Assembly: GCA_035697145.1 (NCBI GenBank)
Contig: DASSDL010000038.1
Span: forward strand, 1-42,847
Length of the DNA stretch: 42,847 bases
Source: DASQUK01 sp035697145
GTDB lineage: Bacteria > Actinomycetota > Acidimicrobiia > Acidimicrobiales > VFJN01
Reading direction: 5' to 3'
Shown: in pieces, positions 33,451 to 41,222 of the stretch
Layout of the letters: every line of letters starts with the position of its first letter
Position numbering within the stretch: position 1 is the stretch's first letter
Notes under the pieces: model-generated
Database searches by the model: none
The model's input: only the letters and a program-made list of their open reading frames with translations
Told to the model about the DNA's origin: nothing
Made by a program: the position numbers and the translations under genes

Positions 33451-33509
33451 GAGGTCGCCCCGCCTTCGTGCCCGGCGGGCGGTGCGCGGGACCCTCAGTC
33501 TCCGCAGTC

Positions 33510-33523
33510 GGGTCGTTGGCCCC
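33510..33523 (+). promoter_or_regulatory. Weaker DevR/DosR-box-like palindrome
   Basis: GGGTCGTTGGCCCC fits GGGACTWWAGTCCC at 10 of 14 positions and shares the GG-CCC half-site of the other boxes. It lies 60 bases before the ATG at 33584, in the divergent interval with the PNPOx gene starting at 33400. Confidence 0.4.
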
Positions 33524-33583
33524 TGCCGATCGGCACGTGGAGAGGCCACCATCGACGTGAAGCCACCGCCCGAGGAGGACCTC

Positions 33584-34066
33584 ATGGGTGCGATCGACGG
33601 ACGAACCTGGCTCGAGCACCTCAGCCCCGCCGAGTGCTGGACGCTCCTGGCGTCGACCCCGGTAGGGCGCATCGGCGTCCTCAGCGACAGCGCCCCCGAG
33701 ATCTACCCTGTGAACCACCTCGTCGATCGCGACACGATCGTCTTCCGGACCGACTCCGGCAACAAGCTCCGGGGCCTGACCCGCAGCCCGGCTGTCTGCT
33801 ACCAGGTCGACGGCATCGTGCCGCAAGACGCCACCGGGTGGAGCGTGCTGGTCAAGGGACGGGCGGTCGAGGTCGACGATCCCGACGGCGTTCGCCGCGT
33901 CGCCCAGCTCCCCCTGCGGTACTGGGCCCTTGGCGACAAGCACCACTGGATCCGGATCGTGCCCACCGAGGTCACCGGCCGGCGCATCTGGAGCCGCACG
34001 ACACCGGCGACGACCAACGCGGCCGATGAGGAGGTGCACGATGGCGCTCGCCCCGATCGGCGGTGA
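33584..34066 (+). CDS. Pyridoxamine 5'-phosphate oxidase family protein
   Basis: Predicted 160 residues. LEHLSPAECWTLLASTPVGRIGVLSDSAPEIYPVNHLVDRDTIVFRTDSGNKLRGLTRSPAVCYQVDG and GWSVLVKGRAVEVDDP match the other two PNPOx-like proteins of the block, and the end WALGDKHHWIRIVPTEVTGRRIWSR is shared with them. GAGGAGGA (33572-33579) is 4 bases before the ATG at 33584. The final 26 bases overlap the next gene, whose own GAGGAGG lies inside this one, so the pair is co-translated. Function is presumably flavin- or F420-linked reduction; substrate unknown. Confidence 0.88.
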   Translation: MGAIDGRTWLEHLSPAECWTLLASTPVGRIGVLSDSAPEIYPVNHLVDRDTIVFRTDSGNKLRGLTRSPAVCYQVDGIVPQDATGWSVLVKGRAVEVDDPDGVRRVAQLPLRYWALGDKHHWIRIVPTEVTGRRIWSRTTPATTNAADEEVHDGARPDRR

Positions 34067-34397
34067 ACCCGACGACCACGGCGGTCCGACGGGCACGCCG
34101 GCGCTCACGCCTCACACGGCCGTGCACGTGGCCCGGGCCCGGCTCGCCGCAACCGATGAGGCCGCGGCTGTCGTGTTCCAGCAAGGCCGACCGGTCGGCA
34201 TCGTGACCGCGGACGCCCTCGCCGAGCCGGGCACGACGAGCCAGCAGGACGCTCCGATCTCCACGGTCATGGACTACGTCGCGGTGCGCGCCACCCGAGG
34301 GACGGGCGCACACGAGACCGTGCGGGCGTTCACCGACGCCGCCTGGGACTGGCTCAAGCTGCGCCGGTCCGCCAAGCGCGTTCGACGTCTGTGCTGA
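34041..34397 (+). CDS. Small CBS-domain-like protein
   Basis: Predicted 118 residues. The segment LTPHTAVHVARARLAATDEAAAVVFQQGRPVGIVTADALAEPG resembles one CBS motif (helix, strand, VGIVT-x-D turn); PISTVMDYVAVRATRGTGAHETVRAFTDAAWDWLKL could be the start of a second, shortened one. The C-terminus RRSAKRVRRLC is strongly basic. The ATG at 34041 has GAGGAGG six bases upstream, inside the preceding gene. CBS proteins in this regulon class may bind adenylates. The second CBS motif is incomplete, so nucleotide binding is not assured. Confidence 0.65.
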   Translation: MALAPIGGEPDDHGGPTGTPALTPHTAVHVARARLAATDEAAAVVFQQGRPVGIVTADALAEPGTTSQQDAPISTVMDYVAVRATRGTGAHETVRAFTDAAWDWLKLRRSAKRVRRLC

Positions 34398-34550
34398 CCG
34401 GCCCCGTCACGCCGAGGCGAGCGTGTTCGCGTTGACCGTGGTCCGGCGACGACGCGTCGATGCGCTCGAGCTGGGCTCTCGCAGACCTCGATCAAGGAGC
34501 GTGAGAAACCTTGACCTCTACTCTTCGGCAACTGCTCCGCAACTACGTGA

Positions 34551-34590
34551 GCCGTCGATCACCCTGGGGCCCCCGTGGTGGATCGACGGC
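34551..34590. terminator. Strong hairpin after the ArsR operon
   Basis: GCCGTCGATC (34551-34560) and GATCGACGGC (34581-34590) form a perfect 10-bp stem, extended by ACC/GGT and an inner GGGG/CCCC. It lies 22 bases past the stop of the SRPBCC gene (minus strand) and can also end transcription of the plus-strand CBS gene. The 215-base interval holds no gene that I can support. Confidence 0.55.
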
Positions 34591-34612
34591 GGTGCTCCCA
34601 GGAGATCGGCGC

Positions 34613-35050
34613 TCATCCGCTGGCCCATGGGTCCGGGCCGGGCTGGCCGCCGGACGCGGCGACGACGAGTCGATCGAGGAAGTGGCCCCAGCCGATGCCA
34701 TGCTGCGCCAGCTCTTCGGGCGGCAGGTCTCGATGAACGAGCTCGAGCACCGTGCCGGCACCGTCTGGGCGTAGCACGATCTCGACGGTCGTCGACCCCG
34801 GCGCCAGCACGTCGCTGCCGGCGGCGCCCCAGCTGAACACGACCCGGTGCGGGGGTTCGACGACGAGGTACTCGCCCCGGATCGGAACGCCGTTGATGTC
34901 GATGGCCAGCGCGCCGCCGGGATTCGGCTGCAGGTCGGCCCAGTCGCCCATCCAGCGGATCATGAGATCGGAGTCGGTGAGGTAAGGGAAGACCTCGGCT
35001 GCCGAGGCGTCGATCCGCACCGAGGTCGTGTAGGCGTCGTCGTCGGTCAC
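34613..35050 (-). CDS. SRPBCC/AHSA1 domain protein
   Basis: Predicted 145 residues forming a single START-like helix-grip fold. TTSVRIDASAAEVFPYLTDSDLMIRWMGDWADLQPNPGGALAIDINGVPIRGEYLVVEPPHRVVFSWG is the standard beginning, and TTVEIVLRPDGAGTVLELVHRDLPPEELAQHGIGWGHFLDRL is the AHSA1-type end, with a final helix and Trp/His pair. ATGA overlap with the ArsR gene shows co-translation. This ArsR-SRPBCC pair is common in Actinobacteria, where the SRPBCC protein is thought to act on or sequester a small hydrophobic ligand. Ligand unknown. Confidence 0.9.
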   Translation of the reverse strand: MTDDDAYTTSVRIDASAAEVFPYLTDSDLMIRWMGDWADLQPNPGGALAIDINGVPIRGEYLVVEPPHRVVFSWGAAGSDVLAPGSTTVEIVLRPDGAGTVLELVHRDLPPEELAQHGIGWGHFLDRLVVAASGGQPGPDPWASG

Positions 35051-35370
35051 GATCGCGGGCGGCGCTCTTGTCTGTCGTGTTCGACGCTTGCCTTGAGCCG
35101 GTCGAGTGACGCGGGCCAGAGCTCGTCGAGGAAATCCCGCACCGATTCGATCGCCTCGGGCCGGATGGCGTAGAGGCGGCGGGTGCCGTCTCGGCGTTCA
35201 TGGAGGAGCCCGGCGTCTCGGAGGACCTTGAGGTGCTGGGACACCGCTTGGTGCGTTATGTCGAAGCGCTCGGCGATCTCACCCGCAGGTAGTTCGCGGT
35301 CGCCGACGACGATGAGGATGCGGCGTCGTTGTGGCTCGGCAAGGGCCCGCAGCACGGCGTCGGCCGTCAC
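35047..35370 (-). CDS. ArsR family transcriptional regulator
   Basis: Predicted 107 residues, the usual ArsR size. The winged helix is complete: VLRALAEPQRRRILIVVGDRELPAGEIAERFDITHQAVSQHLKVLRDAGLLHERRDGTRRLYAIRPEAIESVRDFLDELW. It has no cysteine metal site of the CxC type, so it is not an arsenic or cadmium sensor; the family members paired with SRPBCC proteins respond to unknown ligands. The GTG at 35370 overlaps the end of the TIGR03086 gene (GTGA). It probably controls its own three-gene operon through the promoter at 35978-36006. Confidence 0.92.
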   Translation of the reverse strand: MTADAVLRALAEPQRRRILIVVGDRELPAGEIAERFDITHQAVSQHLKVLRDAGLLHERRDGTRRLYAIRPEAIESVRDFLDELWPASLDRLKASVEHDRQERRPRS

Positions 35371-35936
35371 GGGCGGCGGCCGAGGAACGCGACGAGCTGA
35401 TCGGTGACCGATGCCCCGGCGCCGGCGGCGATCGCTGGCCCGATGCGCGGCGCCCGGGTGTCGTCGGTGATCGTCTGCCCGGCGAAGGCGAGCACCGCCC
35501 CCGCCAGTGCGTCGTCTAGGCGGGCCGGCTGCCCGGTCGCCCGGGCGAGGTCCCAGCCGTGGACGGCGATGTCGAGCGTCGTGAAGCCGCCGAGAATGCT
35601 CCCTGGCATGTCACCGAGCGGTGTCGTGTGCGGCCGCGCAAGAGCGTCGCCTCCGGCTGCTGCGAGCAACTCGTCGACACCGACCCGATACGCCTTCACG
35701 GGGTCGTGGCCAACCAGGTCGCGGTCCGGCAGCTCACCGGGGGCCATGTTCACGGTCGGTGCCACGTCGCCGAGCAGCGCAGCGCCGAGTGCCAACGTGC
35801 CCAGGAGGTGGTTGACGAGGTCCTGGACGTCCCACTCCGCGCACGGCGTGCGCAGCTGGTACTGGGCAGCGGTGACGCCCTCGAGGATTCGCTCGGTGGA
35901 TGTGCACGCCGTTCGCATGGTCGTCAGGTCCACCAT
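35367..35936 (-). CDS. TIGR03086 family protein (mycothiol-dependent DinB fold)
   Basis: Predicted 189 residues with a four-helix DinB/MDMPI-N fold. Typical features are LRTPCAEWDVQDLVNHLLGTLALGA near the N-terminus, giving a His metal ligand in NHLLG, and DIAVHGWDLARATGQ, whose His is the second ligand. In relatives these bind a divalent metal and a mycothiol thiolate. As first gene of the operon it is followed by ArsR and SRPBCC genes with 4-base overlaps. The ATG at 35936 has GGGAGG three bases upstream. Its presence suggests the organism makes mycothiol, but no biosynthesis gene is in the window. Confidence 0.9.
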   Translation of the reverse strand: MVDLTTMRTACTSTERILEGVTAAQYQLRTPCAEWDVQDLVNHLLGTLALGAALLGDVAPTVNMAPGELPDRDLVGHDPVKAYRVGVDELLAAAGGDALARPHTTPLGDMPGSILGGFTTLDIAVHGWDLARATGQPARLDDALAGAVLAFAGQTITDDTRAPRIGPAIAAGAGASVTDQLVAFLGRRP

Positions 35937-35977
35937 CTACCTCCCACGTTCTTCCTCTTCCGTTCAAGTCGCCGCTT

Positions 35978-36006
35978 ACTAAAGCCTATAGTTTGCAAAG
36001 TGTCAA
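35978..36006 (-). promoter_or_regulatory. Sigma-70-type promoter with ArsR-like dyad
   Basis: On the minus strand TTGACA (36006-36001) is followed after exactly 17 bases by TTTAGT (35983-35978). The consensus -35 is perfect and -10 matches at four of six. ACTA and TAGT form an inverted repeat around 7 bases, the second arm overlapping the -10 hexamer, a possible operator for the ArsR repressor encoded in the operon. Transcription would start near 35970, about 35 bases before the ATG at 35936. The 190 bases from 36007 to 36198 contain no gene or further signal that I can support. Confidence 0.6.
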
Positions 36007-36198
36007 CCTGAACAGGTGGATAGGTCAGCGAGCTCGGACGCGGTTGTTGCGGGGGTTGGTTCGGGTGCACGCTTGGGTGCCCTCCGCTGCCTCGCGTGTT
36101 CAAGGGGCCGGTGCGGGTGACGTCGTCGAGGCGCTGGGGCCGTTCACCGCCGGTGATGAACGTGGCGCCGTCGATATGGCCGCCGGAACACGCCGGCG

Positions 36199-39100
36199 TC
36201 AAGGTGCGGCGGCCATGGCCGCTGGCGGCGCCACGTAAGGTTTCTCGGGGTCGGCGCCCTGCAGCTGCCAGACCTCGTGGCCGTAGGTGTCGAACACGAG
36301 GAACTGGTCGGGGCCCGGGTCCTTGGTGTCGCCCCGGTGGAGGATGTAGGCGAGCTGATCGGCCCCGTCGGTCAGGTCGATGCGGAACTCGATGCCGAAC
36401 ACGTCCTGGCCGGCCGGCCGTACCGGGTCGGTCCACACGGTCTCGGTCGATGCGCCCGTCCAGACATGCAGGCCCCAGAAATCTTCGAAGTTGCCACTGG
36501 TCGGGTCGCCGTAGTCCCCGGCCGGACGGCGGTAGTGGATCGTGGCAAAGTCCTCGGCTGCACCCCGTGACGGGTAGACGACCTGCTCGCCGGGCTGGAA
36601 CCAGACCGTCGGCGTCGCTGTGGGCGTGAACACCTGTCCGTCGATGTCGACGACGCCACCGTTGCGGATCGTCACCGTCAGGGGCAACGACAGGTCGGGG
36701 GGACTGAGGGTGAACACCGCGCCGTAGTCGTCGGTGGCGTCGGGCGGAGCGTTGGTCTCGACCGGTCCCGCCTCGGTGGACGCGTCGATCGTCACGCCCG
36801 AACAGTCGGTGCAGGCGTAGTGCACCGTGGCGTGTCCTTGGGCCTCGGCTTGGGACGTGTAGATCGTCGTGTCGCCCTGCCTGAGCCAGATCTCGGGGGT
36901 TTCGCCGGGATCGAAGCTCCGGTCGGGGCTGTTGTCGGGATCCTTGGTGTCGCCCCGGTGGACGATGAAGTTCACCGGCAGCGAGTCGTTCGCCAGCTTC
37001 ACGAACGCGAAGCGCCCGTACTCGTCCTCACCGAGGAAGGGCTTGGGGCTGGTCCACTCGGTGGCCTCCTCGGGCGCAATTGCGTCGCCCCAGAGGTGGA
37101 GCCCCCAGAAGTCGTTGAAGTCACCGGTGGTGTGGTCGCCGTAGTCGCCGGTCGGCCGGTTGTAGTGGATGACGGCGTAGGGGGTCTCCGGCGCCGCCGG
37201 CTCCGGGAACTCGACGCCGACGTTGACCACCTCGTTGGCGGCCAGGTGGCCGGAGAGGTCGTTCACGATGGCCCGGAACGACAGCCTGGTTTCCTCGTGG
37301 CCGCGCAGGTGGCTGGCGTCGTAGAACACCCGGTACGGCGCGTTGTCGTCGGTGCCGATGGGCACGTACTCGCCGTCGCCCTCCCGCACCGCGAACGTCA
37401 CCTCGGCGTAGGCGTCGGCGTCGAGCTCGGCGGCCACCTCGATGCGGTCGGTGATCTGGTGGCCGTCCCACGCGTTGGTGCCGAGCGGCACCGTCTCGCC
37501 GTGCTCGAGGCTGCTGATGGCGATGCCGGGCGCCGCATCGCTGGCCGGCACCGGTTCGATGGCCCGGTAGATGACGATCCCGAGTGGCGGCACGGTGAGG
37601 CTCAGCGCCCCGTCGGGGCCTGTGGTCACACCGCTAGGCACGGTGCTCTGCGGCGCGAGCTTCCTCGACACGAGCTGGTACCGCGCGCCCTCGTCCGAGT
37701 ACGTGGACACGTCGACGGTGGCGGCGGCCTCGCTGTTGTTGAGCGCGACCACGTACTCGATGCGCTCGTCGCGGTCGATGCGCGAGAAGGCGTAGACGCC
37801 GGGGGCGTCCGAGCTGGCGCGGTGGATCTGCGCGCCCGAGCGCAGCGCCGGGTGCTGGCGGGAGAGCTTGGCGAGCTCAACGATCGTCTCGTACAGCGGG
37901 TGGTCGCGGTCGAAGTTGTCGTCGGCCGAGGTCTCGTCGGTGCCGATCAGGTCGTTGTCGGCGTAGGAGGGCACGGTGTTGGCGAACATGTCCTCGCGGG
38001 CGTCCTTGTCGCCGCCGTCGCCCACGAAGCCCTGCTCGTCGCCGTAGTAGACGACCGGCTGGCCCCGGGCGAAGAACATCAGGGCGTGCGCCAGCTGCGA
38101 CCGGGCGAGCAGCTCGGCGTCGCCGGTGCCGGCCTGATCGACCCGCTGCAGGAAGTAGCCGATGCGGCCCATGTCGTGGTTCCCGAGGAACGTCGGCATG
38201 GCATAGGCGTTGCTGTCGGCGTCGGTGTAGTAGTCGTCGAGGGCAAAGAAGTCGCGCAGGGCATCGGTAGGTGCGCCCTGGGACGCGAAGCCGCGCGCCG
38301 CCAGCTGGAAGGCGAAGTCGATTGTCGACTGGAGCTCGCCGGTGGTGGAGAACTCGCTCATGAACGGCGGGCCGAACTGCTGGTCGAACACCTCGCCGAA
38401 CGCGAAGAAGTCGTCGATGCCCCGCGCCTCGGCCGCCGCGAGGATGTCCGGGCCGAACTTCTGCCAGAACTCCATGTTCACGTGCTTGGTGGTGTCGATG
38501 CGGAAGCCGTCGACGCCGAACTCCTCGATCCAGAACGAGTAGATGTCGACCATCCCCTCGACCACCTCGCGGCGCTCGGTCCACAGGTCGTCGAGGCCGA
38601 AGAAGTCGCCATAGAGCGAGTTCTCGCCGGTGAAGCTGGTGTTGCCCCGGTTGTGGTACAGGAACGGGTCGTTGAGCCACGCGGGGTTCTTGGCGTCCTC
38701 CTCGCCGGGCGGGAACGTTGGCGTGTACGGGAACGTATCGGCGTTGACCTCGGGGAACGTGTAGTCGGGCTGGCCCGAGTAGGCGAAGTCGGAGTCGTCG
38801 AAGGGGTCGCCGTTGGCGTCGAGGTAGGGGAAGTCGCGCTTGCTGCGGTAGCCCGCGTTGCCCTCGAGCTGGATCACGTCCGCCGTGTGGTTGGTCACGA
38901 TGTCCATGACCACCTTCATGTCGCGGTCATGGGCCTCGTCGACCAGGCGGGCGAACTCGGCGTTGGTGCCCAGGTGGGGGTCGACGTTCAGAAAGTCCTC
39001 GATCCAGTAGCCGTGGTACCCGGCGGAGTGGCCGTAGAGGTCGGTGGTGTCGGACTGGGTCGGCTTGTTGGTGAAGATCGGCCCCACCCAGATCGCGGTC

Positions 39101-40068
39101 ACACCGAGGCCCTGCAGGTAGGGCAGCTTGCGCCGCAGGCCCGCGAGGTCGCCGCCGTGGTAGTAGCCCTTCTGGTTCGGCAGGTAGCCGTGCGCGAGCA
39201 CGTTCTCCTGGGTGTCGCCGGCCACGCACGCGCCGGCGAAGTCGCCGCAGTTGTTGCCGTTGTTGCCGTTGCTGAAGCGGTCGGGAATGGCGAAGTAGAG
39301 CATCTCGTCGACGAACGGGTGGCGCACGGGCTCGCGCACCAGCGCGGCGTCGTCGACCGGCTCCGTTGGCGTCACCGTGATGTCGAGGATGTGGCTGGCC
39401 TGGTCGTAGCTGAACGTAACGACGTCACCCAGGCTCCCCACCGTGAACGGGATGTTGGCGCCGTCACGGACCCCGCCGGCCCCGTAGTTCTCGTCCCACG
39501 CCTCGTCGATCGCCACCTTGGCCTCGTAGGTGCCGGGTGGCAGCGATGACGTGGAGAACCGCCCGACACCGTCGCCGTCGGCGTCCTGCAGCCACGACCG
39601 CAAGCAACCCGGGTCCCAGTCGCTGGCACAGCCCAGCTCGCTCTGGAAACTGCCCGGCACGGTTGCGATCACCGACGTCTGGTTGTCGGTGACCCAGTGG
39701 GTCTGGTCGTCGTAGAAGAACTTGACCTGGCTCGGCTCGCCGAGGGACAGGCCGATGTTCGGCCCGTCGCGCACTGCGCCGGCGCCGTAGTTCTCGGCCC
39801 ACGTGTCGTCGAGCGCCGCCTTGTACTCCCAACTCCCGGCCGGGAGCTGGAAGCTGGCCTGCCACACACCGTCGTCGGGGTCGAGCATCAGCTGGGTGGC
39901 CGCGCACTCCGGCTGCCAGTCATCGGGGCAGCCCAGCTCCTGTTGGAAGCTCCCGGCAACGGTCACGGTCCCCGGCTCCGCTGCCGCCGGGCTCGCCGTG
40001 CCGGCCACCCCGAGCGTTGCGGCCACCAGGCCGAGGACCAATAGCGGCACGAGCGGTCTACGCGCCAT
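36199..40068 (-). CDS. Secreted multidomain GH13 alpha-amylase/pullulanase-like enzyme
   Basis: Predicted 1289 residues. A signal peptide (1-30, ending SPAAA) leads to two X25 modules (about 36-130 and 136-232) that repeat the pattern GSFQ-ELGC...W-ENYGAG-VRDG-NI. The GH13 catalytic domain spans about 250-835, with DIVTNH at 389-394, nucleophile D525 in GFRIDTTKH, acid/base E559 in FGEVFD and transition-state D632 in FLGNHD. An Ig-like domain (about 847-955) and two CBM41/PUD modules (about 964-1070 and 1175-1272) follow, separated by a degenerate module. It should digest starch, glycogen or pullulan outside the cell; the exact bond specificity is not determined. The ATG at 40068 has AAGGGG 8 bases upstream. 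No cell-wall anchor is visible at the C-terminus. Confidence 0.93.
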   Translation of the reverse strand: MARRPLVPLLVLGLVAATLGVAGTASPAAAEPGTVTVAGSFQQELGCPDDWQPECAATQLMLDPDDGVWQASFQLPAGSWEYKAALDDTWAENYGAGAVRDGPNIGLSLGEPSQVKFFYDDQTHWVTDNQTSVIATVPGSFQSELGCASDWDPGCLRSWLQDADGDGVGRFSTSSLPPGTYEAKVAIDEAWDENYGAGGVRDGANIPFTVGSLGDVVTFSYDQASHILDITVTPTEPVDDAALVREPVRHPFVDEMLYFAIPDRFSNGNNGNNCGDFAGACVAGDTQENVLAHGYLPNQKGYYHGGDLAGLRRKLPYLQGLGVTAIWVGPIFTNKPTQSDTTDLYGHSAGYHGYWIEDFLNVDPHLGTNAEFARLVDEAHDRDMKVVMDIVTNHTADVIQLEGNAGYRSKRDFPYLDANGDPFDDSDFAYSGQPDYTFPEVNADTFPYTPTFPPGEEDAKNPAWLNDPFLYHNRGNTSFTGENSLYGDFFGLDDLWTERREVVEGMVDIYSFWIEEFGVDGFRIDTTKHVNMEFWQKFGPDILAAAEARGIDDFFAFGEVFDQQFGPPFMSEFSTTGELQSTIDFAFQLAARGFASQGAPTDALRDFFALDDYYTDADSNAYAMPTFLGNHDMGRIGYFLQRVDQAGTGDAELLARSQLAHALMFFARGQPVVYYGDEQGFVGDGGDKDAREDMFANTVPSYADNDLIGTDETSADDNFDRDHPLYETIVELAKLSRQHPALRSGAQIHRASSDAPGVYAFSRIDRDERIEYVVALNNSEAAATVDVSTYSDEGARYQLVSRKLAPQSTVPSGVTTGPDGALSLTVPPLGIVIYRAIEPVPASDAAPGIAISSLEHGETVPLGTNAWDGHQITDRIEVAAELDADAYAEVTFAVREGDGEYVPIGTDDNAPYRVFYDASHLRGHEETRLSFRAIVNDLSGHLAANEVVNVGVEFPEPAAPETPYAVIHYNRPTGDYGDHTTGDFNDFWGLHLWGDAIAPEEATEWTSPKPFLGEDEYGRFAFVKLANDSLPVNFIVHRGDTKDPDNSPDRSFDPGETPEIWLRQGDTTIYTSQAEAQGHATVHYACTDCSGVTIDASTEAGPVETNAPPDATDDYGAVFTLSPPDLSLPLTVTIRNGGVVDIDGQVFTPTATPTVWFQPGEQVVYPSRGAAEDFATIHYRRPAGDYGDPTSGNFEDFWGLHVWTGASTETVWTDPVRPAGQDVFGIEFRIDLTDGADQLAYILHRGDTKDPGPDQFLVFDTYGHEVWQLQGADPEKPYVAPPAAMAAAP

Positions 40069-40257
40069 GGCCGTCACCCCTTCCGAACTGCTCCGACCCC
40101 TGAGCATAGGTGCCTGACGGGCGGCAGGCGGCGGCCCATGCCGCGGCCCACCCGGGCTGGCTGCGGCGTCCGGATCTCGTTCCCCCGTCCGCACAAGCGC
40201 GTGACATCGTGGTCGTACCGGGATGTCCGGCCACGTCACAACGGAGAACGATGGGCG

Positions 40258-40926
40258 ATGCGCGAGCAACCCGAGCTGCCCCCCGACGCTGAGCTGGTCG
40301 CCCGCCTGCGCGGCAAGGACGAGGCCGCGTTCGCGCTGGTGCTGGACGCCTGGTCGGGTGGCATGGCGCGGGTGGCGCGTTCCATCGTGTCGACGCACGC
40401 CTCAGCCGATGAGGTCGTACAGGACGCGTGGCTCGCGGTCATCCAGGGCGTCGGGGCGTTCGAGGGACGGTCGTCGCTCAAGACCTGGGTGTACCGGATC
40501 CTGGTGAACACCGCGAAGCGGCGAGCGATGCGGGAGGGCCGTCACGTGTCGTGGAGCGTGATCCCCGGCGAGGACGACACGCCCACCGTCGACCCGGCAC
40601 GGTTCGGCGGGCCGGGCGACCAGTTTCCCGGGCATTGGCTGGCATTCCCGATGCCGTGGCCGTCGCCCGAACAGGACATCCTGGCCGGGGAGGTCCACGC
40701 GCAGGTGGAGGCCGCACTGGCCGGGTTGCCCGAGCGCCAGCGGGTCGTCATCACGCTCCGCGACGTGGAGGGCTACAGCTCGGACGAGGTGTGCTCGATC
40801 CTCCGGATCTCGGCGGCCAACCAGCGCGTGCTGTTGCACAGGGCACGGGCGCACGTGCGCGGCAGACTGGAGGAGTATTTCGTGGCATCGGCGGTATCCG
40901 ACGTCGGTACCGAGGTGAGGCAGTGA
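40258..40926 (+). CDS. ECF RNA polymerase sigma factor
   Basis: Predicted 222 residues with sigma region 2 (about 15-90; FALVLDAWSGGMARVARSIV, VVQDAWLAVIQGVGAFEGRSSLKTWVYRILVNTAKRR) and region 4 (about 145-205; ALAGLPERQRVVITLRDVEGYSSDEVCSILRISAANQRVLLHRARAHVRGRL). An unusually long linker of about 45 residues containing Pro/Trp separates them. The downstream zf-HC2 gene overlaps its stop, so it is a sigma/anti-sigma pair. The start is uncertain: GGAGA lies 11 bases before the ATG at 40258, and the better-spaced ATG at 40251 is out of frame. Promoter targets are unknown. Confidence 0.9.
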   Translation: MREQPELPPDAELVARLRGKDEAAFALVLDAWSGGMARVARSIVSTHASADEVVQDAWLAVIQGVGAFEGRSSLKTWVYRILVNTAKRRAMREGRHVSWSVIPGEDDTPTVDPARFGGPGDQFPGHWLAFPMPWPSPEQDILAGEVHAQVEAALAGLPERQRVVITLRDVEGYSSDEVCSILRISAANQRVLLHRARAHVRGRLEEYFVASAVSDVGTEVRQ

Positions 40927-41159
40927 CGGACCTGAACTGCGACGAGCTGGTGGAGCTTGTCACCGACTACCTCGATGGCGCGCTCGACGACGAGACGGAA
41001 CGTCGCGTCTCCGACCACCTCGCCGGGTGCGACGGCTGCACCACGTACGTCGACCAGATCCGGCAGACCATCACGACCCTGGGGTCGTCGCCGCCCGTCG
41101 AGCTGACCGACGTGGCCCGCGACGCGTTACTGGCTGCCCTCCGCGACGCGCCCGACTGA
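40923..41159 (+). CDS. Soluble zf-HC2 (ZAS) anti-sigma factor
   Basis: Predicted 78 residues. NCDELVELVTDYLDGALDDETERRVSDHLAGCDGCTTYVDQIRQT contains the HxxxCxxC zinc-associated anti-sigma motif (H-LAG-C-DG-C) within the usual two-helix bundle. There is no membrane helix, so it should be cytoplasmic, like RsrA-type redox sensors. A single upstream Cys (NCDEL) could complete a redox-active pair. The GTG at 40923 overlaps the sigma stop (GTGA), giving coupled translation and a fixed sigma to anti-sigma ratio. Confidence 0.88.
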   Translation: MTDLNCDELVELVTDYLDGALDDETERRVSDHLAGCDGCTTYVDQIRQTITTLGSSPPVELTDVARDALLAALRDAPD

Positions 41160-41222
41160 CCCGCTGGCGTGATACCGAGCGTTGCCGCGTAACGCCCCGG
41201 CCGATCGTGACTCTGCAGGGTC

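Noticed and set aside
33488..33502. GGGACCCTCAGTCTC as another DevR box
   Set aside because: The two halves are one base too far apart compared with the 14-base core and the other boxes.
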